A stretch of 62,000 nt of DNA from contig RPFO01002275.1 of NCBI GenBank assembly GCA_009746045.1, positions 1 to 62,000 of the forward strand, given 5' to 3'. The notes under the pieces are model-generated. The model was given only the letters and a program-made list of their open reading frames with translations, was not told the origin of the DNA and ran no database searches. Shown piece after piece: positions 17,290-26,250 of this stretch; position 1 is the first letter of the stretch; the number at the start of each line of letters is the position of its first letter. Both the position numbers and the translations under genes were made by a program. Source of the stretch: Mesostigma viride. Its lineage: Eukaryota > Streptophyta > Mesostigmatophyceae > Mesostigmatales > Mesostigmataceae.

Positions 17290-18590
17290 CCGCCTTCCCC
17301 CCCGGCCCCACCTCCGCATGCCTCGAGTCTGGAACTCCCTCCCCCACCCCCCTCCCCGCCGCCTCCGCCTTCCCCCCGTGCCCCCCTCCGCCGCCATCGT
17401 CTCTGGAACTCCCTCCTCCACCCCCCTCCCCGCCGCCTCCGCCTTCCCCCCGTGTCCCCCTCCGCCGCCATCGTCTCTGGAGCTCCCTCCTCCACCCCCT
17501 CCCCGCCGCCTCCGCCTTCCCCCCGTGTCCCCCTCCGCCGCCATCGTCTCTGGATCTCCCTCCTCCACCCCCCTCCCTGCCGCCTCCGCCTTCCCCCCGT
17601 GTCCCCCTCCGCCGCCATCGTCTCTGGATCTCCCTCCTCCACCCCCTCCCCGCCGCCTCCGCCTTCCCCCCGTGTCCCCCTCCGCCGCCATCGTCTCTGG
17701 ATCTCCCTCCTCCACCCCCCTCCCCGCCGCCTCCGCCTTCCCCCCCGTGTCCCCCTCCGCCGCCATCGTCTCTGGAACTCCCTCCCCACCCCCCTCCCCG
17801 CCGCCTCCGCCTTCCCCCCCGTGTCCCCCTCCGCCGCCATCGTCTCGGGATCTCCCTCCTCCACCCCCCTCCCCGCCGCCTACGCCTTCCCCCCCGTGTC
17901 CCCCTCCGCCGCCATCGTCTCTGGATCTCCCTCCTCCACCCCCCTCCCCGCCGCCTCCGCCTTCCCCCCGTGTCCCCCTCCGCCGCCATCGTCTCTGGAT
18001 CTCCCTCCTCCACCCCCCTCCCCGCCGCCTCCGCCTTCCCCCCGGCCGGCCCCACCTCCGCATGCCTCGAGTCTGGAACTCCCTCCTCCACCCCCCTCCC
18101 CGCCGCCTCCGCCTTTCCCCCCGTGTCCCCTCCACCGCCATCGTCTCTGGAGCTCCCTCCTCCACCCCCCTCCCCGCCGCCTCCGCCTTCCCCCCGTGTC
18201 CCCTCCGCCGCCATCGTCTCTGGATCTCCCTCCCCCACCCCCCTCCCCGCCGCCTCCGCCTTCCCCCCCGTGTCCCCCTCCGCCGCCATCGTCCGATCGG
18301 GAACTCCCTCCTCCACCCCCCTCCCCGCCGCCTCCGCCTTTCCCCCCGTGTCCCCCTCTGCCGCCATCGTCTCTGGAGCTCCCTCCTCCACCCCCCTCCC
18401 TGCCGCCTCCGCCTTCCCCCCCGTGTCCCCCTCCGCCGCCATCGTCTCTGGATCTCCCTCCTCCACCCCCCTCCCCGCCGCCTCCGCCTTCCCCCCGTGT
18501 CCCCCTCCGCCGCCATCGTCTCGGGAACTCCCTCCTCCACCCCCCCCCCCGCCACCTCCGCCTCCGCCCCCGGCCTCTGTGCCGCCCTCC
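17290..18590. repeat. C-rich minisatellite, unit 73-75 bp
   Basis: About 17 units each hold CCGCCGCCATCGTCTCTGGA, CTCCCTCCTCCACCCCCCTC and CCCGCCGCCTCCGCCTTCCC. Some units carry GCATGCCTCGAGTCTGG in place of the CCATCG part. Unit length varies through C-run lengths. On the minus strand one frame reads ETMAAEGDTGGKAEAAGRG repeats, the N-terminal peptide of the peptidase gene, but length changes move the frame between units. The long frames here on both strands are repeat translations. Confidence 0.9.
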
Positions 18591-18592
18591 CC

Positions 18593-18712
18593 GGCTGCCC
18601 TGTGGCCCGCTTCTTCGGCAGTCTCCTTGCCGTTGCCAGGCCCTCGCGGGGCTGCCCTGTGGCCTGCTTCTTCGGCAGTCTCCCTTCCGTTGCCAGGCCC
18701 TCGCGGAGCGGC
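18593..18712 (+). repeat. Direct duplication of about 57 bp
   Basis: Two adjacent copies of CTGCCCTGTGGCC.GCTTCTTCGGCAGTCTCC and TTGCCAGGCCCTCGCGG. It lies between two minisatellites and has no coding assignment. Confidence 0.8.
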
Positions 18713-18862
18713 CCAGTGGTCGCATGTCCTGGCTGCCCAAGTGGAGCCGTTACTCCATGCATGTGGATGCCTCCCAGCTGCATGTTCCCACAGAATAAAG
18801 TAAAACAAGGAGTCTAGGGGAAAGGTGTAAGGCCCCCGGCAAAAAGGATGCGTATTCTCTTC

Positions 18863-19265
18863 CATTACACCCATCCACGCATGCCAGCACCCCATTACAC
18901 CCATCCATGCATGCCAGCACCCCATTACACCCATCCATGCATGCCAGCACCCCATTACACCCATCCACGCATGCCAGCACCCCATTACACCCATCCATGC
19001 ATGCCAGCACCCCATTACACCCATCCACGCATGCCAGCACCCCATTACACCCATCCATGCATGCCAGCACCCCATTACACCCATCCACGCATGCCAGCAC
19101 CCCATTACACCCATCCACGCATGCCAGCACCCCATTACACCCATCCATGCATGCCAGCACCCCATTACACCCATCCATGCATGCCAGCACCCCATTACAC
19201 CCATCCACGCATGCCAGCACCCCATTACACCCATCCACGCATGCCAGCACCCCATTACACCCATC
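18863..19265 (+). repeat. 30-bp minisatellite, array 1 (13 units)
   Basis: The unit is CCATCCACGCATGCCAGCAC plus CCCATTACAC. Units differ only at ACGC versus ATGC. Calling these C and T, the order is C T T C T C T C C T T C C. There are no unique spacers, so this is not CRISPR. The frames reading VMGCWHAW or HYTHPRMPA are repeat translations. Confidence 0.97.
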
Positions 19266-19269
19266 CCAT

Positions 19270-20047
19270 CAAGTTTCGTTTAAGTGGCCAGCCGGAGCGG
19301 CTGCTTAGGTTTTAGCGGACAAGTGTTCGAAGCGCGTCATTGGTGAATTACTAGGGAACTTGGGTTTCCCCGCGAAACTCCAACCGCACGTTCAGATTTC
19401 CAAATCTCAAGTAAAGTTCGGCGCAACTTTCTGAACGGGGGCAGTTGACGAGCAGCATTCCTCCGGACGAATGAATTGCGTTCCATACTTGCGCAAAATT
19501 TTGAAAGGTAGCTTGCGTGCAGCCCTACTAAAATTTGCGCGCACGTTCAGATTTCCAAATCTCAAGTAAATTTCGGCGGAACATTCTGAACGGGGGTAGT
19601 TGGCGGGCAGCGTTCCTCCAGACGAATGAAATGCGTTCCATACTAGCGCAAAATTTTGAAAGGTAGCTTGCGTGCAGCCCTACTAAAATTTGCGCGAAGT
19701 GTGGGACTGAAAATTCGTAACGGAAACTGTTTGGTAGTTGCCGTCACTTCCTCTTGTGCAAACGTGTGGGAGTGAAAATTCGTAACGGAAACGTTTTGGT
19801 AGTTGCCGTCACTTCATTTTGCGCGAGTGTTGGGCTGAAAATTCGTAACGGAAACTTTTTGGTAGTTGGCGTCACTTCCTTTGGTTCGACTGAAAATTCG
19901 CTGAAATTCGCTGAATTCGTACCGTAGCCTAATTTTTAGTACCTCGAAGTGACGGGGCACCTAAAAATTTGCCCACAAGTACACTTGGCAGCGCGCTCAC
20001 TGGGAAAAATTGTACAGCCGCTCCGGCGGGCCACTTGAACGAATTGT
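19270..20047. mobile_element. Non-autonomous TIR element splitting the 30-bp minisatellite
   Basis: Inverted 29-bp ends lie at 19275-19303 (TTCGTTTAAGTGGCCAGCCG...) and 20015-20043, with two mismatches. The same minisatellite lies directly outside both ends in the same orientation. Inside are two direct copies of about 157 bp (about 19393-19540 and 19541-19695, each with CACGTTCAGATTTCCAAATC), then three copies of about 66 bp with GAAAATTCGTAACGGAAAC and GGTAGTTGCCGTCACTTC. There is no coding frame. This fits a MITE of about 0.77 kb. I could not identify a target duplication. Confidence 0.7.
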
Positions 20048-20049
20048 AA

Positions 20050-20439
20050 TGCACGCATGCCAGCACCCCATTACACCCATCCATGCATGCCAGCACCCCA
20101 TTACACCCATCCACGCATGCCAGCACCCCATTACACCCATCCACGCATGCCAGCACCCCATTACACCCATCCATGCATGCCAGCACCCCATTACACCCAT
20201 CCATGCATGCCAGCACCCCATTACACCCATCCACGCATGCCAGCACCCCATTACACCCATCCATGCATGCCAGCACCCCATTACACCCATCCACGCATGC
20301 CAGCACCCCATTACACCCATCCATGCATGCCAGCACCCCATTACACCCATCCACGCATGCCAGCACCCCATTACACCCATCCACGCATGCCAGCACCCCA
20401 TGACACTCGTACATGCATGCCAGCACCCCATTACACCCA
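20050..20439 (+). repeat. 30-bp minisatellite, array 2 (13 units)
   Basis: Same unit as array 1. The variant order is C T C C T T C T C T C C plus one diverged unit (TGACACTCGTACATGC). Units 4-12 repeat the order of units 1-9 of array 1. Confidence 0.97.
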
Positions 20440-20850
20440 CATTCTTTCCGTCCTGTTGCCAATACCATCTGGCTGTCATCCTACTCAATTCCAATTCTCT
20501 GCCCCCCTCCCCCCTTGGACACGTCTCCTTGCAACTGTAACTTTGGCTTCCCCTCCCATCTGTATGCTTCTACATCTCTTCAGCATCTGGTCCAATGCCG
20601 CCCCCCCTCACCCCTCTCGTGCCACAGATTGCGTGCTGAGAGAAAGCGGGTTACGCATTGAGTCATTCATGCAGTATCAGCAAAGAGTACAGCCGATATT
20701 CACATGTCCAGAGGCGCACACGCCTCCGTGACTGCCGTCATCGCCCGCTAACGCAGGGAGCGGCATATGCGTGTGCTGTGCCTCACATTTTTGCACGTCA
20801 TCCGGAGAGAAACATCAGGCCACATAATGCTGTCACATATGAATAAGTCA
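20440..20850. other. Spacer between minisatellite and spliced gene
   Basis: Pyrimidine-rich at first, then unremarkable. It may hold the 3' end of the minus-strand gene upstream; no further exon could be fixed. Confidence 0.4.
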
Positions 20851-22138
20851 TCAACGCGCTGTTCCCATATGCAAATAAAGATTGTCGTCAACATGTTGCA
20901 TGCAACAAGCAATCACACAGTCGCCTACCTGAGCAGACAGTGCCATGTGTGCCAGCGTGCGCGGCTCGAAGGAGCCCTCCCCCGCATTAACCAACGCAGC
21001 CGCCACGTGGTGCAACGACGCCACTGCGCGCTCGCACATCATCTGACACAACGCCGCGGCCTCCCTGACATGTGAATACCCCGGCGGTCGCGACAACCCT
21101 TCTCCAGGTACAGCTGCCGCCTGCGAGCACGCACCCACTGGGTCCTGCATCTCCATAGGCTCACCGGTGGCGTGCCCCGTGACGGCTCCCTGCGATGGGC
21201 CCTCTACCCCAGGCGTGCCTGTGGCCTTTTTGTACCTGGCATCCTTCCATCCCATCTTATCCTTCAGACACTGGCCGCTCCAATAATCAACCGCCCGCGT
21301 TAGTTGCTTCCTCTGCACACATGTCAAGGATATGCACAAATCAGCACAGCCACGGTTTACAGCCACAACACATGAGAAGAACAGTCCACACATGTCCAGC
21401 ATTGCTGTTCATGCTTCCTCTAACTTCGTAGTAGTATACAAACATCCATGTACACGTGCAGCACATAAAGAAGCAAAGGGGAACTTACCGCAACCAAATA
21501 CGGTGTCTCCTTCACATTCTTCTTCTTCTTCTTCTCACCGCTGACCGCCTGCGCAACCTCTCCCTCGCCCTCATCACTCTCCTCGGTCCCCGCCACCTCT
21601 CCGGGCTTCTCCATGGCCTCATTACCAGCTGCGACAGGCTGAAAATTAGCACGGCCCACGGCCCTCGGCCCACGGGCCTTCAATGCGTCTAGCATGAACT
21701 TTGATACCCCCAGTCTCTCCCAGTTGGATGTGCTCTCAAACCCTTTGGACGCTTGCGCGAATTGCTCGGGCCGCTTATACTGTTGCGCCTGCGGTGCAAG
21801 GGCAGAGACGCACAGCGAGACACACGCAGGCACCCGCTCGACAAACCCAGGACCGTTATGTAATGATGGTCACGCGCCATCATTAGCACTGCCATCAAAG
21901 ACAGTCAGTAACCATGGATTTATTGGTCGGCAGCAGATACCCCGCGACCCGAAACGGTGCTTCCAACGGGACATTCTTACCCATGAGATACATATACCCG
22001 CCGATGAATCACAAGCAATACTACAATGTGAGTACTCATGAAGGAACTTACCTCCACTTGGAAATTCATGCGCGCATATTCCATCGCGGCTTTAAACTCT
22101 TGTGACTCCCAAACGGGTCGACGATCTTTAGCGTCCAT
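20851..22138 (-). CDS. Unknown three-exon gene
   Basis: Exon 1 is 22138-22052 (29 codons, begins MDAKDRRPVWESQEF), exon 2 is 21788-21489 (100 codons) and exon 3 starts at 21312. Both introns (263 and 176 bp) have GTAAGT donors and TGCAG or CGCAG acceptors, and both junctions are phase 0, which strongly supports a real gene. Exon 3 reads to a stop at 20851, but a CAG-GTAGGC donor at 20939 leaves room for another exon. The protein has KRPEQFAQASKGFES, NWERLGVSKFMLDALKARG, an acidic ESDEGEGE patch followed by KKKKKN, and LTRAVDYWSGQCLKDKMGW. It looks nuclear (acidic and basic tracts) but I recognise no domain. It starts 106 bp outside the left end of the 13-kb element, with transcription pointing away from it. 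Confidence 0.6.
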
Positions 22139-22243
22139 TGCTACGGTTGCGTACTGCCTGCAAAGTAATTACCGTTAACGTGATCCAATAATTACCTCAG
22201 GCTCACGTGATCGGGGGTACACATTATAGCGCTGCCTGCACTG
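22139..22243. other. Promoter-proximal gap between the spliced gene and the element end
   Basis: About 100 bp between the start codon of the minus-strand gene and the left terminus of the large element. No clear promoter motif. Confidence 0.3.
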
Positions 22244-22285
22244 CACTGTCAAACCATTCGCGTGGCACTACCTCAATACAGACAC

Positions 22286-22770
22286 GTATTTGTGTATCAC
22301 CCCCCTCCTTCCCACGGCAGGTACGCAGCGACCCGCTGTTATATTGGCGGCATTTAATTGTGTATCACTTGTACGGTATTTGTGTATCACTTGTCCTCCT
22401 TCCCACGGCAGGTACGCAGCGACCCGCTGTTGTCCTGGCTGCAATTGTGTATCACTTGTACGGTATTTGTGTATCACTTGTACGGTATTTGTGTATCACT
22501 TGTCCTCCTTCCCACGGCAGGTACGCAGCGACCCGCTGTTGTCCTGGCTGCAATTGTGTATCACTTGTACGGTATTTGTGTATCACTTGTACGGTATTTG
22601 TGTATCACTTGTCCTCCTTCCCACGGCAGGTACGCAGCGACCCGCTGTCGACCTGGCTGCAATTGTGTATCACTTGTACGGTATTTGTGTATCACTTGTA
22701 CGGTATTTGTGTATCACTTGTCCTCCTTCCCACGGCAGGTACGCAGCGACCCGATGTTGTGCATGGCAGC
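22286..22770 (+). repeat. Left subterminal array, about 109-bp units
   Basis: Five copies of CCTCCTTCCCACGGCAGGTA and CGCAGCGACCCGCTGTTGTC, with GTGTATCACTTGTACGGTAT repeated between them. The outermost unit is variant (ATATTGGCGGCATTTAATTG). The order mirrors the right array, whose outer unit has ATACTGGCGGCAGTTGTG. Confidence 0.93.
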
Positions 22771-22875
22771 CCGCCAATTAATTTTGTACTGAAGGTTGGT
22801 ATAACCCTAAACAGCACGATCGATAGCCTTTACATATACTCGGTTGCTTTTAAACCCTGTTTTCTTTGCCGGTAT

Positions 22876-23874
22876 ATGATGGAATCCGACTTGGCTAGTG
22901 AGCAGGAAGTCGCCAAGGCGTGCAAAGCCATGAAGAAGATGCAAGCCAAAATTATGAAGGCAAACAGGTGGCGCGACATCGACCAGAAAGCTGCTATCAA
23001 GAGGGCTGGTGGATTGAAGGAATATAGGAAGCAGCAGGCGGAAAGGCAAAAAGCAAGGCGGGCGGCGGCCAAGAAGGTTCCTGCCAAGAAAAAAACGCCC
23101 GCCTCATTGAAAGCCGAAGAGAACCACCGTGTGGGCAACCGGAAGAATGCCGGGGAAAAGGCGATTGAAAACGTGGCATTGCGTGAGAGGAACATTGCCG
23201 AAACCCCTTTACAAAAGAAGTGTGCGGCGGATATCAGGGAGAGGGGATACACTGTCATACGAGGCATCGTAAGCGAGGAAGTACGCGTGCAGATGCTGAA
23301 TGCTGCGCAAGACATTCCGGATACTAAATTTGACAGAATTTTTCGGAAGTACAACGAGAACACCAAGACGTATACATTCCCTCCAAAGCAACGTAGCCAA
23401 GCCCTTATCGACGAAGACAGCCCGTTTGGGAAGCTCGTCGTGGGATTGGCGGTCAAGATCCTGCATGCTGCGCTGGACATGTCCTACGTGCCTAAGCCAC
23501 GTGAGTTGCTGGTGCTCCGAAGCCTGGCTAACTGCAAAGAACAAGGGCCCCATTCCGATCTTACACGTGAAGTTTTGGCATGGGAGGTATACTTCCCAGT
23601 AAGTTGCATCATCGCTGTACAACCCGACACACGTTGGGTTTCGTACGACAATAGTATCCGACATTATAGGAAGAGGGACATCTCCAAGAGGGGGGAGGGA
23701 AAAACTGAGGTGATGCTCAATCCTGGTGATGTTGTCTTGTGGCATGGAGCACATGTGCATGCTGGTGCCGCGTACCAGGTGGAAAATCGCCGCATTTTTT
23801 TCAAGGGCATCAGCACGGCAAGGCGATTGGGCAACCAGGATCTCGCAGATAGCGTTTGCCCAGTGATTGTGTAA
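22876..23874 (+). CDS. 2OG-Fe(II) dioxygenase, unclassified
   Basis: The start at ATG 22876 (MMESDLASEQ) gives 332 aa; the frame upstream is repeat. Residues 1-95 are Lys/Arg/Ala-rich (KMQAKIMKANRW, KARRAAAKKVPAKKK) and could enter the nucleus or touch DNA or RNA. The catalytic half shows the double-stranded beta-helix motifs: QGPHSD with H226 and D228 as the HxD iron ligands, NPGDVVLWHGAHVHAG with H295 (or H293) as the distal ligand, and NRRIFF with R305/R306 for 2-oxoglutarate. The enzyme should couple 2OG decarboxylation to hydroxylation; its substrate is unknown. It starts about 100 bp inside the left subterminal array and diverges from the transposase gene. TET/JBP-type, phytanoyl-CoA hydroxylase-like and protein hydroxylase families all remain possible. 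No break in the frame. Confidence 0.75.
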   Translation: MMESDLASEQEVAKACKAMKKMQAKIMKANRWRDIDQKAAIKRAGGLKEYRKQQAERQKARRAAAKKVPAKKKTPASLKAEENHRVGNRKNAGEKAIENVALRERNIAETPLQKKCAADIRERGYTVIRGIVSEEVRVQMLNAAQDIPDTKFDRIFRKYNENTKTYTFPPKQRSQALIDEDSPFGKLVVGLAVKILHAALDMSYVPKPRELLVLRSLANCKEQGPHSDLTREVLAWEVYFPVSCIIAVQPDTRWVSYDNSIRHYRKRDISKRGEGKTEVMLNPGDVVLWHGAHVHAGAAYQVENRRIFFKGISTARRLGNQDLADSVCPVIV

Positions 23875-24028
23875 GTAAGTAAGTAAGTAAGTACTTGCGT
23901 GTCATGCGCAAAGGCATGCCACGGAGTACTATGCTAATCTCATTAGAAAATAATTACACAAAAGTTTAAACAAATATCGTCTGCATCATCCCCCAATTAA
24001 GCACTAGATTATTGTATTGTGTAAGTAG
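23875..24028. other. GTAA microsatellite and 3' flank of the oxygenase gene
   Basis: Six GTAA units follow the stop codon, then AT-rich sequence. No clear polyadenylation signal beyond AATAAT-like strings. Confidence 0.4.
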
Positions 24029-24540
24029 TCCACCACCCACCCACCCACCCTCCCACCCACCCACCCACCCACCCACCCACCCACCCACCCACCCACCCAC
24101 CCACCCACCCTCCCACCCACCCACCCACCCACCCACCCACCCACCCACCCACCCACCCACCCACCCACCCACCCACCCACCCACCCACCCACCCACCCAC
24201 CCACCCACCCACCCACCCACCCACCCACCCACCCACCCACCCACCCACCCACCCCACCCACCCACCCACCCACCCACCCACCCACCCATCCATGCATCCA
24301 TCCATCCATCCATCCACCCACCCATCCATGCATCCATCCATCCATCCATCCATCCATCCATCCATCCATCCACCCACCCACCCACCCACCCACCCACCAC
24401 CCACCCACCCACCCACCCACCCACCCACCCACCCACCCACCCACCCACCCACCCACCCACCCACCCACCCACCCACCCACCCATCCATCCATCCATCCAT
24501 CCATCCATCCATCCATCCATCCATCCATCCATCCATCCAT
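24029..24540. repeat. (CCCA)n / (CCAT)n array
   Basis: About 510 bp of CACC units switching to CATC units near 24290-24370 and again from 24482. As in the other tetranucleotide arrays all frames are open ([16 protein letters not shown]) and none is a gene. Confidence 0.97.
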
Positions 24541-24550
24541 CAAGCAGAAA

Positions 24551-24853
24551 GGGAGCACGAGTTTAACCTTGCATGAAGTAACCACCCTTGCATGAAGTAG
24601 CCCAGCAGGATGTCTTTAAAGCCATATGCCCCTTCGCAGGGATATGTGCTCCATTGACTCCCAACGGAGTGATGTTCGTCATTAACTAATTAATTCATGT
24701 ACCTATTAATATGACGCCCCACTTGTCTCGTTGCCTTAAAAAGACTGGCCCCAGGTTCAATTAAACTGCTCACTGCATGGGAAGATGATCATGCCTTCGC
24801 GTTAGGTAGGGCATCCACAAAAGGTCACATCAATTACTTAAACTCGTGCTCCC
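24551..24853. repeat. 16-bp inverted pair enclosing a dispersed repeat
   Basis: GGGAGCACGAGTTTAA (24551-24566) and TTAAACTCGTGCTCCC (24838-24853) are exact reverse complements, each with TTAA at the inner edge. The enclosed 271 bp is the dispersed repeat seen at 1131-1275 and 14850-15120. Closing the arms would give a perfect palindrome around TTTAAA, as if something entered at its centre. The enclosed ends do not form TIRs. Confidence 0.8.
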
Positions 24854-24900
24854 ATTGGCGAGCCACAGATCAGGAGCCCTCGGAGTGATGGAAAGAAACC

Positions 24901-24904
24901 TTAA
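24901..24904. other. TTAA target duplication, left
   Basis: TTAA directly abuts the left inverted terminal repeat of the piggyBac element and is repeated at 28986-28989. Confidence 0.93.
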
Positions 24905-25199
24905 CCCCTCAACCGTCTTTGACTCGTGACTAAAATGAGTCACGAGTTGCACAGTATGCCACAGGTGCCCCCATTCAGCCTAATTATTTTTTCTAGACCA
25001 TACTAGGAACCAAGCATAACCATATTAGGGCCCACCTGGGGGTATAGTGGGTGGTCCCAGTGCTAGCCCCCCCTGCTCTATAAATAGCCCCCCCCTCAGG
25101 GGGGTACGGTGAGTGTGCGCGGTGACACCCTTATAATGGATGATAGACCCCTTTCCTCAATGAGTTGACCCTGGGGTTGGTTTTGTAGATAGAGTTTTT

Positions 25200-25760
25200 A
25201 GTTAGGATGGGATAGAAACACTAAAAATTGTAACTCCCCCAGGGACCCATCAGCTGGTGCTAAAAATAACTGGTGACTATTTTGAGTCACGAGTTTTTTG
25301 GGGGCTAAAATAGGCATCCTAGTGCAGTTTTGAACATGGAAACGATAGGTAAGCATGGAGTATGGGCAAACATGCATGCTAACACTTATTCCAACCTGTG
25401 TGCCACCAATACCTGCCATAACCACTGCAGGTCCCTGCCGGATATGATTGGAGACGACTACGCGCGGGCCGCGAGTACGGGGTTCACAACCTTATCATGC
25501 ATGATGGAGCACGTATACCTTGGATTTCACCCTAGTATTTCAGGGGGGACTGCAACTGTACCCAAGCACTACATCCAAACACTTACATGTCTTGTTTCAC
25601 CCAGGGACCCACAAGATAATGCTAAAAATAGCTGGTGACTATTTTGAGTCACCAGTTTTTGGGCGGCTAGAATAAACATCCTAGTGCAGTTTTGAACATG
25701 GAAATGATAGGTAAGCATGAAAAATGCATGATTATGTTTATTCCAGCCTATGTGGCACAA
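25200..25760. repeat. Diverged direct repeat in piggyBac noncoding region
   Basis: About 25230-25400 and 25590-25760 share GGTGACTATTTTGAGTCAC, CATCCTAGTGCAGTTTTGAA and CATGGAAA.GATAGGTAAGCA. Copies are about 365 bp apart. The motif GTGACT.TTTTGAGTCAC also recalls the subterminal hairpin, so it may be a transposase binding region. Confidence 0.7.
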
Positions 25761-26007
25761 ATATATGCCACAATAAGCGTAAATGCTTGCAGACCCGCTA
25801 ATACTGTGGTACTTATTTTTACATGCATGATGGACCTTGACACAAAGTCAAAACATCCCAGCACTCCTAGATAAATTAGTGACCAAGGGACCATGCATGC
25901 AGTAACACTGAAAATTGCCAACTAGAAATAGGTGGCACTGTGACCATCACGGAGCAGATTTTCAAACTGCACAAGTTATGCATAAACATGAAAGCTAATA
26001 AGACATG

Positions 26008-26155
26008 ACCATGAAACAATAACCCATGCAGGCTAACAACATGAAACCAAATAACAGATGCACAGGTGGGACCATGAAACAATAACCCAGGCTAACAACA
26101 TGAAACCAAATAACACATGCACAGGTGGGTCCACCATGAAACAATAACACACACT
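26008..26155. repeat. Tandem repeat of about 66 bp, two and a bit copies
   Basis: Repeats of ACCATGAAACAATAACCCA, GGCTAACAACATGAAACCAA and ATAACA.ATGCACAGGTGGG. It lies just downstream of the piggyBac transposase stop codon. Confidence 0.85.
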
Positions 26156-26250
26156 TCAAACCATGCCGGCCCATGGTGATACACGGCGCGCATGAGCGCG
26201 GGCAGGAAAGGCCAAATGCCATGCCACGTAGGCAACAAATGCTAGCATTC

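Noticed and set aside
16472-18817. 781-aa plus-strand Pro-rich frame and 510-792-aa minus-strand Gly/Ala-rich frames
   Set aside because: They run through the 74-bp minisatellite in shifting frames. Only the minus-strand frame leading into the peptidase has a non-repeat domain.
18863-20439. CRISPR-like array of 30-bp repeats
   Set aside because: The units are contiguous with no unique spacers, there are no cas genes, and the genome is eukaryotic.
22207-22875. N-terminal extension of the oxygenase frame upstream of ATG 22876
   Set aside because: It translates the subterminal array and ends where the array ends; the ATG pair at 22876/22879 is the sensible start.
24009-24585. HPPTHPPT and GGWVGGWV frames
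   Set aside because: By-products of the CCCA array.
24567-24837. TTAA-targeting MITE between the 16-bp inverted arms
   Set aside because: TTAA is present at both edges but the enclosed ends (CCTTGCATG and CAATTAC) are not inverted repeats.
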